From positions 1 through 51,684 of the forward strand of contig NZ_JPQO01000145.1 in assembly GCF_000773685.1 (NCBI RefSeq): DNA of 51,684 nucleotides, in the 5' to 3' direction. The translations under genes were made by a program, and so were the position numbers. Each line of letters opens with the position of its first letter. The first letter of the stretch is position 1. Below are positions 33,215 to 41,201 of this stretch, piece after piece. Under the pieces are notes generated by a model. The model did not search any database. It saw nothing but the letters and a program-made list of their open reading frames with translations, and was not told where the DNA came from. Source of the stretch: Acinetobacter sp. HR7. GTDB taxonomy: Bacteria; Pseudomonadota; Gammaproteobacteria; Pseudomonadales; Moraxellaceae.

Positions 33215-34594
33215 TTGAAACTAACCCGCATCCACCACTGTAAAAACTTGAATGTGCAAAAGTACAAACAGCTTGAGAAACAAGCTGTTTTACTTGGTCG
33301 TATTCGTAGCGAGGTTTGGGCTAAATATGGTGCTATTTCAGGTTTGAATATCAGTGACAGAGCTATTTGTGATGCGTGGATGAAAGAAGGTCGTGACTTT
33401 GGTGTTTCAGCAAATGCGTGGAAGGAAACGCTACGTGATTGCATAGGTGATATTAAAGCCTATCGAGAAGCATCAAAAGAAAAGGTAAAACAAGCAATCC
33501 GAAAAAGAACGACATGCGATAAGGAATTAAAAAGACTATACACGTTGCTTAAAAAAGAAGAGTGGGCTACTGATAATTTCCTCCATCGTCAAATGCGTAA
33601 ACACTTTAGGCATGGCGTTAATCACACGTATAATCAGATTATTGTTCGTGCGGATATGTGTAAAACCTTTGAGTTAAATGGTCAATGTTGGCTTAAAGTA
33701 CCAAGCCTAATCCCTCGACAAACCATTAAAATCCCATTAAATACGACTGTTGATTTTGCACCGCAAGGCACATTAAGGATTATTCTAAGAAATGGTAATG
33801 TTGAAGTTCATTCAACCTATGATGCAGTTGAAACTCAAGATTGTGGCACAGCAACGGTAGGCGTTGATAAAGGGTACTCAGAAGCTTTTGTGGACTCTGA
33901 TGGCGATGTATATGGTGATGGTTTAGGCAATTTGATCTCAAGTGAATCAGATTATTTAAATCAAAAGTACAAGCACAGAAACAAGCTCAGAGCGATTGCC
34001 AAATCTAAACCACACAAGAAACAGAAAATTGAGTGAAATAATCTAGGTCGAAAAAAACTAGATAAGCGACAAGATACTCAAAAAGCAAAGCTCAAGACAT
34101 TGATCTTTACAGCTACCCACCGATTAGTTGATAAGGCTAAGGTTATTGTTGCGGAGGATTTAACATCCCCAATTCAAAGTAAACGCAACTATGGCAAAAA
34201 CACCAATAGACGCTTAAATACATGGGTTAAAGGCTTATTAGCTGATGCCCTAACAGGTATATCTCACCGTAGAGGTTCTACGGTGCATCTTGTCAATTCT
34301 GCATATACTTCGCAAATTGATTCCTTTAGTGGGCTATTGATTGGCACACGTAAAGGAGATCGGTTTTACCGTACTAATGGGGAAGTTATACAGGCTGATT
34401 GGAATGCTGCGAGAAACGTGCTTGCAAGATTAAACGACAATGAGATAAGTCGTTATACGCCTTACAAAACTGTAAAACGTATTCTGCAAGAACGGACTGA
34501 CCGCTACAAGTCGGAACTGACCGACTCAGGCTCTAGTTACACGCTTGGCAACAAGACATTAACAGAGTGCGAATTAGTCCTTGACCATGTTTGA
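33215..34594 (+). pseudogene. tnpB: TnpB-type (IS200/IS605) RNA-guided nuclease gene with an in-frame stop
   Basis: One reading frame of 1380 bases is interrupted only by TGA at 34034-34036. Removing that stop gives about 459 residues of TnpB/OrfB. The RuvC-like acidic residues are visible: D218 in VGVDKG, Glu in VIVAEDLTSPI and Asp in VIQADWNAARNVLARL. The zinc-ribbon cysteines found in many TnpB proteins are absent (AYTSQIDSFSGLL then GTRKGDRFY), as in a known subgroup. The stop falls in KKQKIE*NNLGRKKL, where a CGA to TGA change is plausible. The start is TTG with AAGG upstream. No tnpA is nearby, so this is a solitary IS1341-like element, probably immobile. An omega RNA would be expected at its 3' end; AAGGA/TCCTT at 34612-34624 may be part of it. 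Confidence 0.8.
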
Positions 34595-34875
34595 CTACAT
34601 TTTAAGGAACAGTCTCCTTGTAATTCTGATCCATTTTTAATCTCAATTCTTAACACTTCGATATCAAAGTGACAATGTTGCTTGTCATGAATAAAAAATC
34701 TTATACAAAAGCGCATCTATTTATCTGTTGTATAGCGGCAGCAAAATAATGTCGGATAAAATTAATCTAGGTATTAGATTTTCAAGATATTTCAACGTTA
34801 CTTTAGATAGGCGAAATGTATTATTCATTGTGAGAATAAAAAAAGCAGTTCTTTTGCATGCTATAAAAATAAGCA

Positions 34876-35763
34876 ATGCATCAAAGAGACTGTAATTTTT
34901 TACAAACCAAAATGAAAACTTCATACCCCGTCCTTGATCTTATTTTTAATAAAATCGCCAACAAAGTTGAGCGACGATCGAATATTAATAACAATCCTTT
35001 TATTTTATTTTTAGACATTGATGGCACCCTTTCAGAATTCCATCCTGATCCCGAAAAAAGCTTCATTCCTACTTCGACATTACATGTCTTGAATCAGCTG
35101 CAACAGCTGATTCCTCTATATCTAGTAACAGGACGCTCCATTTCTCAGGCACAAAAGTTGATTCAACCACACCAGTGGAATATTGCCGGTTCACATGGTC
35201 TGGAATTGCTGCAACAAGATGGCAGTGTTCAACAGCTGGTACAAGTCAATCTCGAAGAATTAAATCAACTCAAAGTCCATGCACAGCAACATTCCGAACA
35301 ATGGCATCCAATCCGCGTTGAAATCAAAACCTATTCAATCGCCCTGCATTTTCGTGAGCATCCTGAATATGCGGATCAGGCAAAAGCCATTATTGAAGAT
35401 TATCTAAAACACAATTCAAGTTTTGAACTGAAAAGCGGCAAATGCGTTTATGAACTGGTACCTCGAGGCTGTAACAAAGGTGCGGCCATCCGGCACGTCT
35501 TAAACAGCCTTGAAGATCATGCGTTCTACCCCATTTTTATTGGGGATGATTTAACGGATGAAGCTGGTTTTCACACCATTAATGACTATGGAGGTATGTC
35601 GATCAAAGTTGGTCCAGGAGAAAGCGCAGCCCGAGGTCGTTTAGATCATGTGGCAGATGTCGGTTTTTTCTTACATGAATTTTTAACAACACTACAAGCG
35701 TTAAAACAAGAAATGAAAGGAGAAAACACGTGTCCCGACTCATTGTATTATCCAACCGCGTAA
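34876..35763 (+). CDS. otsB: Trehalose-6-phosphate phosphatase OtsB
   Basis: A HAD-family phosphatase of up to 295 residues. Motifs: FLFLDIDGTLSEF-like nucleophile site (DIDGT, 47-51), LVTGRS, GSHGLELL, and IGDDLTDEAGF. It dephosphorylates trehalose 6-phosphate from OtsA to give trehalose, a compatible solute for osmotic, desiccation and heat stress. The start is uncertain: neither the ATG at 34876 nor the one at 34912 (MKTSYPVLDLIF) has a clear Shine-Dalgarno sequence. Its last 34 bases overlap otsA, so the two are translationally coupled. The order otsB-otsA fits Acinetobacter. The 281 bases upstream hold no gene. Confidence 0.92.
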   Translation: MHQRDCNFLQTKMKTSYPVLDLIFNKIANKVERRSNINNNPFILFLDIDGTLSEFHPDPEKSFIPTSTLHVLNQLQQLIPLYLVTGRSISQAQKLIQPHQWNIAGSHGLELLQQDGSVQQLVQVNLEELNQLKVHAQQHSEQWHPIRVEIKTYSIALHFREHPEYADQAKAIIEDYLKHNSSFELKSGKCVYELVPRGCNKGAAIRHVLNSLEDHAFYPIFIGDDLTDEAGFHTINDYGGMSIKVGPGESAARGRLDHVADVGFFLHEFLTTLQALKQEMKGENTCPDSLYYPTA

Positions 35764-37157
35764 CCCTGCCGAATCCAAAATCCACACAGGCAGGTGGACT
35801 GGCGGTTGCCATTGAAGATGCCCTCAACGGTATTGGTGGCATCTGGATGGGATGGAATGGTAAAAAGACGACAAATCGGCAACATACATTTGACGTCCTG
35901 AAAGATCATCAAATTGAATATCATACCTGCAGCTTCTCAGAAGCTGAATATCAGGGATATTACTGTGGTTTTGCCAATGGTGCACTTTGGCCATTGATGC
36001 ATGACCAGAATCAGTATATTGACTATACAGATCAGGACTACCAGATCTATCAGGATGTCAATTTAAAGTTTGCCCGCCAGCTACAAAAGATCGCGCAACC
36101 TAGCGATATGATCTGGGTGCAAGATTATCACTTTTTAAGTGTTGCCCATTATTGCCGTCAGCTCGGTATGCGTAACCGGATTGGTTTCTTCCTGCATATT
36201 CCTTTTCCGGAAACAGCGAAATGGAAAGATCTGGTGTGTGCACCGCAACTTGCCGTGCATTTGGCGCAATATGACTTATTGGGCCTACAAACCCAACGTG
36301 ATCAGAAACACTGTTATGAATTTCTGAAAACGACGTTTGCCTTGACTGCGCATTCACCGAATACACTGCGCAATGGTCAGCGCCAGGTAGAAATCAAGGC
36401 TTATCCGATCAGTGTACATCCAACCGCAATTCAGCGTCGTGCTGAACAGCAAGCATCCATGGATTTGCCTTTTGATTTTAGTGCTGATCCAGACGTCAAA
36501 CACATTATTTCTGTAGACCGGATTGATTACAGCAAAGGCTTATTACAAAAAGTGAATGCATTACGGCAGTGTTTCCAGCAATCACCAGAAATGCTGTCAC
36601 AAATACGTCAGTTCCAGATTGCTTCGCCTTGCCGGCTGGAAGTTCCGACCTATGCCCATCTTTATCGTGATTTCCAAAAAGGTGTGGAACAGCTCAATCA
36701 GGAATTTGCTACAGAGAAACCGGTGTTTGATTGTTACTACGATACTTTAAGTCATCATGCCCTGATGAGCTTGTACCGCAAAGCGGAAATCTGCTGGGTG
36801 AATTCCATTTATGATGGAATGAATCTGGTGGCTAAGGAATATATCGCTGCGCAGGATCCACAAGATCCAGGAATCTTGATTCTATCCAAATATGCGGGTG
36901 CTGCAGAACAAATGAAGGAAGCCCTGATTGTTGATCCGCATGATCAGTACAGCATGATCAGAGCATTAAAACGGGCCATTACCATGCCAAGAACTGAACG
37001 TATTGCCCGTTATAAAGCCTTATTTCAAGGTTTGTTGGATTATGACATTCTGCATTGGCGCGATTCGATTTTAAAAGATCTGAAACATGTGGGCAGCCAG
37101 TATATTTACCGCCCGCTCAGCAAACAAAAGGCACATCATCTCTCTTTACAGCACTAA
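35730..37157 (+). CDS. otsA: Trehalose-6-phosphate synthase OtsA
   Basis: A 475-residue GT20 glycosyltransferase that joins glucose from UDP-glucose (or GDP-glucose) to glucose 6-phosphate in the cytoplasm. Family blocks: SRLIVLSNRVTLP at the start, AGGLAVAIEDAL for the N-terminal loop, WVQDYHFLSVAHYCR, GFFLHIPFPE, SVDRIDYSKGLLQKV and SIYDGMNLVAKEYIAAQ. It begins with GTG inside the end of otsB and has AGGAG upstream. The gene is followed by a strong palindromic terminator shared with the MFS gene. Sequence supports an active enzyme. Confidence 0.95.
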   Translation: MSRLIVLSNRVTLPNPKSTQAGGLAVAIEDALNGIGGIWMGWNGKKTTNRQHTFDVLKDHQIEYHTCSFSEAEYQGYYCGFANGALWPLMHDQNQYIDYTDQDYQIYQDVNLKFARQLQKIAQPSDMIWVQDYHFLSVAHYCRQLGMRNRIGFFLHIPFPETAKWKDLVCAPQLAVHLAQYDLLGLQTQRDQKHCYEFLKTTFALTAHSPNTLRNGQRQVEIKAYPISVHPTAIQRRAEQQASMDLPFDFSADPDVKHIISVDRIDYSKGLLQKVNALRQCFQQSPEMLSQIRQFQIASPCRLEVPTYAHLYRDFQKGVEQLNQEFATEKPVFDCYYDTLSHHALMSLYRKAEICWVNSIYDGMNLVAKEYIAAQDPQDPGILILSKYAGAAEQMKEALIVDPHDQYSMIRALKRAITMPRTERIARYKALFQGLLDYDILHWRDSILKDLKHVGSQYIYRPLSKQKAHHLSLQH

Positions 37158-37185
37158 ATTATTTAACTTTTATTTTTATAAAGAA

Positions 37186-37217
37186 AAACACCAGCTTTAA
37201 GCTGGTGTTTGTGTTTT
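37186..37217. terminator. Bidirectional terminator between otsA and the MFS gene
   Basis: AAACACCAG (37186-37194) pairs with CTGGTGTTT (37202-37210), and TGTTTTTT follows. The stem overlaps the stop codon of the MFS gene on the other strand, so the one hairpin serves both convergent genes. Confidence 0.88.
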
Positions 37218-38411
37218 TTCTGCTGCAGTTGCCGGTGCTGAACTCATCTGGTTCAACACAGTGATCCCGATCAGGCCAACTGCAATCACAAAGAATACAT
37301 GACTTAAACCAATCATTTCACTACCAAAGCCGACCAGTGCAGGTCCAAGCAGCGAACCGGTGTAAGCAAAGATCGAAACATATGATAAAGCAATATGTTT
37401 AGGCATGTTTGGTTGACGTCCGGCACGCGAGAACATCAAAGGTACGATGTTGGCGCTGCCTAGACCCAAAATTGCATAGCCGATCAAAGCCACATACCAG
37501 ACTGGTGCAAATACCACAGTTAACAGACCTAGACCCGCCAATGCTGCACTGTACAAAATGGTATTCTTTTCACCAAAGAATTTGATGATCAGGTGACCAC
37601 TTAAACGGCCTGCCACCATTAAAGCTGCGAAACAGCTATACGCTAAACCTGCCTGAGATGCTTCTACTTTAAATTGAGTATTCAGGTAAATTCCACTCCA
37701 GTCCATCGCTGCGCCTTCAGACAGAAAAGCGATAAAACAGATAAGTCCCATGCACAGAATGGCAAAGCTAGGGCGATGCTTTTCTTCTTCAACTTTACTT
37801 ACCTGTGTAGTTTCAGTCGCAGGAGCTTCTGCTTTTAGGCAGAAAGGTACAGCTAGCATCATCACCAGCATAATACTCAGGCTGATCACCAGTGCACTTA
37901 ATGGAACAGCTAAACCCAAGCCAAGCATAGTTGTCATGCCTAATACACCAGCCAAACCGCCTAAGCTACAGATACCATGGAACAATGACATCATGCTTTT
38001 ACGTTGCTGGCTTTCCAGTTTAATGGCCTGCAGGTTGACTGAAACACCCAGTGCACCTGCACTCGAACCGAACGCAAATAATGCTGCAGCGAGTACACCT
38101 TTAGATGGACTTAATGCTAATGCCGGCAGAATGACAGCAAAAGCTGCCAGCACAGTGGCAATCACCGGACGGCAACCAAAACGGTGTGCCAGACGGCCAG
38201 CCAATGGCATTGCAATCATTGAACCTACACCTGCACCCAGCAGTAACACTCCAAAATCTGAGTGTGACAGATTCAGGCGCTGCTGTACCAATGGAATCAA
38301 CGGTGCCCAGGCTGCTGTGCTAAAGCCTAGAGCGAAGAAACATAATGCAGTCGCAATGCGTTGCCATTGAGAACGTGGAAGCGCACGAACAGAAGCAGGT
38401 AATAAATACAT
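37197..38411 (-). CDS. MFS transporter, YbjJ-like
   Basis: The 404-residue inner-membrane protein has 12 hydrophobic segments and MFS marks: GRLAHRFGCRPVI after helix 2, and a second half beginning near MDWSGIYLNTQFK. Length and the N-terminal block FFALGFSTAAWAPLIPLVQQRLNLS resemble E. coli YbjJ and the FucP/BacE-type relatives. The substrate is unknown; efflux is possible. It is convergent with otsA and transcribed alone; the 213-base upstream gap holds a long hairpin (38471-38509). Confidence 0.85.
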   Translation of the reverse strand: MYLLPASVRALPRSQWQRIATALCFFALGFSTAAWAPLIPLVQQRLNLSHSDFGVLLLGAGVGSMIAMPLAGRLAHRFGCRPVIATVLAAFAVILPALALSPSKGVLAAALFAFGSSAGALGVSVNLQAIKLESQQRKSMMSLFHGICSLGGLAGVLGMTTMLGLGLAVPLSALVISLSIMLVMMLAVPFCLKAEAPATETTQVSKVEEEKHRPSFAILCMGLICFIAFLSEGAAMDWSGIYLNTQFKVEASQAGLAYSCFAALMVAGRLSGHLIIKFFGEKNTILYSAALAGLGLLTVVFAPVWYVALIGYAILGLGSANIVPLMFSRAGRQPNMPKHIALSYVSIFAYTGSLLGPALVGFGSEMIGLSHVFFVIAVGLIGITVLNQMSSAPATAAEKTQTPA

Positions 38412-38470
38412 ATCGCATGAACCATTAAGTAAATCAGTGCGGCATCCCTAACCGTTGATCCATAGAAAAA

Positions 38471-38509
38471 CCTCATGTACTTATACTTGAAATGTATTAG
38501 TACATGAGG
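38471..38509 (-). terminator. Stem-loop upstream of the MFS gene
   Basis: CCTCATGTAC (38471-38480) pairs with GTACATGAGG (38500-38509), with further ATAC/GTAT pairing inside the loop. On the minus strand it is followed by TTTTTCTATGG, so it can terminate transcription from the decaying cluster above before the MFS gene. Confidence 0.6.
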
Positions 38510-38624
38510 CTTATTTCGGATGAATTATAAGCAGTTTTATGCAAAATGGAATAGTTTTTAATCAGCAAAATTAGGCTAAATTGTTAAGCCTATGATTCAT
38601 GAAAAAATAAAGTTTCAAAAAATT

Positions 38625-38930
38625 TCAGACAATTTTTCTGAGTGCAGATTCAGATGAATATTCATGCAGATTTTCCTGTTCAATCACCCACAGGAACCGG
38701 GAAAACCCTTCGCCTACACGTGAGCTCAAACGGCTGCTGGTGATGACGCGCAGCTGATTTGACCAGCTAATATGTAGTCCGATTTTTTCAGCTCTTTTGA
38801 CTAGATCAACATCTTCATGACATGGCATCGCTTTAAAGCCGCCTAAGGCCAGATAGCTGGATGCCCGAAAACATAAATTGGCACCATGAATATGTCGGTG
38901 GCCCATCCGATCCTGATAATATCCCCTGCA
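38625..38930 (-). pseudogene. C-terminal remnant of a family 2 glycosyltransferase
   Basis: About 100 residues remain, starting near YYQDRMGHRHIHGANLCFRAS and containing GGFKAMPCHEDVDLV, the second half of a GT-A glycosyltransferase of the type found beside PIG-L and NodS-like methyltransferase genes. The N-terminal half with the nucleotide-sugar DxD region is missing. The open frame of the upstream methyltransferase runs straight into it in another frame near 38915-38935, so an internal deletion fused the two genes. It is almost certainly not functional as an enzyme. Confidence 0.75.
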
Positions 38931-39219
38931 CCACTGTTACATGATCATGTGTGAGTCGTTGATTGGCCAACTGGATCGCCGTTGGATTAGCATCCATACA
39001 TATTAAATGTTCACAGCGTTTCGCAAGTTCGGAACTCAGCACACCGTTACTACAACCTATTTCAATTCCTGTTGAGAATGAAGGTTATGGTAATACTGCC
39101 AATGTGATGTCACGTTTACGCTGTTCATACCAGCGTTGTTCGTAACGCCACGGATCACCATTATTTTCACGGTATAGTTCAGCAAAATACTCATGCTGAT
39201 ATGCTTCAGCCTTGGTCAT
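38920..39219 (-). pseudogene. N-terminal remnant of a NodS-like SAM methyltransferase with a stop
   Basis: From the ATG at 39219 the frame reads MTKAEAYQHEYFAELYRENNG and continues through an in-frame TAA at 39085-39087 into the SAM-binding motif TGIEIGCSNGVLSSELAKRC and LICMDANPTAIQLA. A CAA to TAA change would explain the stop (Leu-Pro-stop-Pro-Ser). After about HDHVTVVQG the C-terminal half is lost at the junction with the glycosyltransferase fragment. The start overlaps the PIG-L gene by 14 bases, as in the intact cluster. Both a nonsense change and a deletion show the gene is dead. Confidence 0.78.
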
Positions 39220-39994
39220 GAATATAAACCTCCCAAGGCTGTAATAAGCGTTCCAATGCACTGGCTGACACGATCGGATCATTGCCTATGCTCAAGTCTG
39301 GCTCTAACTGGCTTTTAAAGCACTGCATTGCTTTTGATTTGAGCTTTAATTGACGTGAACTAAGTTCTAGTTTTAAGGCTTTATGCCATGGAATACGTAT
39401 ATCTCCAGGCCTGGCCCAATGCCATGCCCAGATTAATACTTGCAGGCATTTTAAAGACATCTCGATTGCCACTTGTTTACACACCTGCCCAGTAATTTCA
39501 TGATCCGGATGACCATCATGTTCAAAGGTCGTGACTAAAATATCATTAGACTTCAAATATTGTTTTAAGGCAGCTGCCAGCTGATCACGCTGCTGGGCGA
39601 CTTCTCCATCTTGAATATTTAAAGCAATCCGTTGAACAGGTTGAGAAAGATTCAGTGTTTGCAAGGCATTCAGGCTTTCTCGTGGGCGAATCAAATCCAG
39701 TTGTCCAGGTGTATACAGGCTGGAATTTGGATGGCTGGCTGTACCATTAGTCACAGCAAACAGGAAAATTTCATAACCCGCAGCATCCAGCTGCTGAATC
39801 AGGCCAGCACACCCCAAAATTTCATCATCCGGATGTAGCGCGATAATACAGATTCGGTGATTCACTGGAAATATAGAAGTGAAGTCAAATAGCTTTAAGT
39901 TAGCGAGTTGCTGGCTTTGCTGCCATTCTTCTAACGCCGTGCCTTCGCCCTGAATGATGCGGTCCTCAACGATTGGATGTTTTAAAGTGCCCAT
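39206..39994 (-). CDS. PIG-L (LmbE)-family deacetylase
   Basis: A 262-residue zinc-dependent N-deacetylase. The metal motif HPDDE is in IIALHPDDEILGCAGL, a conserved Asp/Arg segment is RPRESLNAL, and the second metal site is in TTFEHDGHPDHEITGQV. Such enzymes remove an acetyl group from a sugar amine or similar compound. It is the only intact gene of the cluster of acyl-CoA dehydrogenase, PIG-L, methyltransferase and glycosyltransferase. It overlaps the upstream gene by 13 bases and the downstream methyltransferase by 14. With its partners broken, it may be drifting or may act on its own. Confidence 0.83.
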   Translation of the reverse strand: MGTLKHPIVEDRIIQGEGTALEEWQQSQQLANLKLFDFTSIFPVNHRICIIALHPDDEILGCAGLIQQLDAAGYEIFLFAVTNGTASHPNSSLYTPGQLDLIRPRESLNALQTLNLSQPVQRIALNIQDGEVAQQRDQLAAALKQYLKSNDILVTTFEHDGHPDHEITGQVCKQVAIEMSLKCLQVLIWAWHWARPGDIRIPWHKALKLELSSRQLKLKSKAMQCFKSQLEPDLSIGNDPIVSASALERLLQPWEVYIHDQG

Positions 39995-40979
39995 GACGGC
40001 GCATCCCCCATGGAAAGTTGTCCGATCCTTTGCAGGTCAAAAGCAGCATGGCTTTGCCGGATAAACACTGGCAGATCGGCTGCACAACGGGCAAAATCTG
40101 CCTGCTGACAATACGGTGCTGCACCCAAGGCTTTTCCAGTAAGTTCCAGTACAGACAGAGCGGTGTCTTCGACCTGAGCACGTAAAGATCGAACCATCAG
40201 TTCATGGCTATGTTTGGGGTCAGCATCAATCTGTTTTGCAGCTTCATAAAATAAGGCTTGTGAGGCATATAGCTTGCTACTCACCTCACCCAGATACATT
40301 TCCCTGAACGCATTGGATTGATGCTGCATCGCCTGTTTAAGAAAACCTGCCAGTTTCGCCGTTGCCCCATACCAGCAGGCAGCCACACCCGCTGCGCCAT
40401 GCCAGAATCCGGCACGATCTAAGTAGTAATTGGGTTTGCTAATCGGTTTGGCTTGAACTTTATGGAGGTCACTGCAGCAGTTTGGGTATATTGCATCCCG
40501 ACGGCGTGCCAGGCACTGGTATCAATCTCAATACCGTCCTGAGTCATATCGACGAGCAACAGCTGAGAACGTTCTTCTTCATCCCGATAAGTTACTAATG
40601 CCTGTTGTACCTGTTCAGCTGCCGAACACCACGGTTTAATCCCAGAAAGGAGCCCATGTTCCAGCTCTAATGGTTCAGGACCACCCTCTGCTGCCCAGAT
40701 GGCCGCGAGTCCAACTATCTGCTCAGGGTCTGCATGCAGTTCATGCAGAATTGCCAATACATCCAGATTTGATTCAAAAATTTTAGCCAGGCTTAGATCA
40801 ATTGCTGCCACCTGACTCAGGATTTTCCAGCGTTTTAAGGTCTGTCCTTCACCCGGATATGGCACTTCAGCACTATGCTGAATCAGCTGATACAAGGCAT
40901 GATCAATCTGCTGCTCAAGCTCGTTTGCAGTAGGATCAAAGTCCGCTTTTAATTGGTCGATCAGCTGTTTGAGGTACAT
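39982..40979 (-). pseudogene. Acyl-CoA dehydrogenase-like gene with a frameshift
   Basis: The frame from 40979 codes for the first 180 or so residues of an acyl-CoA dehydrogenase-like protein (QVAAIDLSLAKIFESNLDVLAILHEL) but leaves frame near 40464-40470. Adding one C at GTGACC gives VTLHKVQAKPISKPNYYLDRAGFWHGAAGVAACW, and the second frame then runs to 39982 (about 332 residues in total). The restored protein lacks a long N-terminal helical domain typical of full-size dehydrogenases, as others in this cluster do. The lesion sits in a short C run, so a sequencing error is possible. With intact reading it would form the first gene of the cluster. Confidence 0.72.
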
Positions 40980-41147
40980 GAATTTTCCTCATTCAATATT
41001 TTTATCACGCTTTTATTACCCTGACATCGCATTAAATCTAGGGTTTAAATGACTGTTTTATGAATTATTTTATGCCTATACTCAGGACTAAACGCTGTAG
41101 TGTTTCTGTCAGAAATTTGTCGGATTTGTAAATAAAGGGATTTTTCA

Positions 41148-41178
41148 CCCATAAAAAAACCGCCTCCAGAGAGACGGT
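41148..41178 (-). terminator. Terminator after the OsmC-YcaO gene
   Basis: On the minus strand ACCGTCTC and GAGGCGGT pair with one mismatch around a short loop and are followed by TTTTTTATG. It is located 24 bases after the stop codon and is a plausible intrinsic terminator. Confidence 0.75.
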
Positions 41179-41201
41179 CTTTTGGTTAAGGTTAGACAGT
41201 A

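Noticed and set aside
34034..34036. Recoding of the TGA in tnpB as selenocysteine or programmed readthrough
   Set aside because: No SECIS-like hairpin is seen, the position is not an active-site residue, and a CGA to TGA change explains it simply.
33215..34594. A CRISPR-Cas12-type system around the TnpB gene
   Set aside because: There are no repeat-spacer units or cas1/cas2-like genes; only the TnpB family protein is present.
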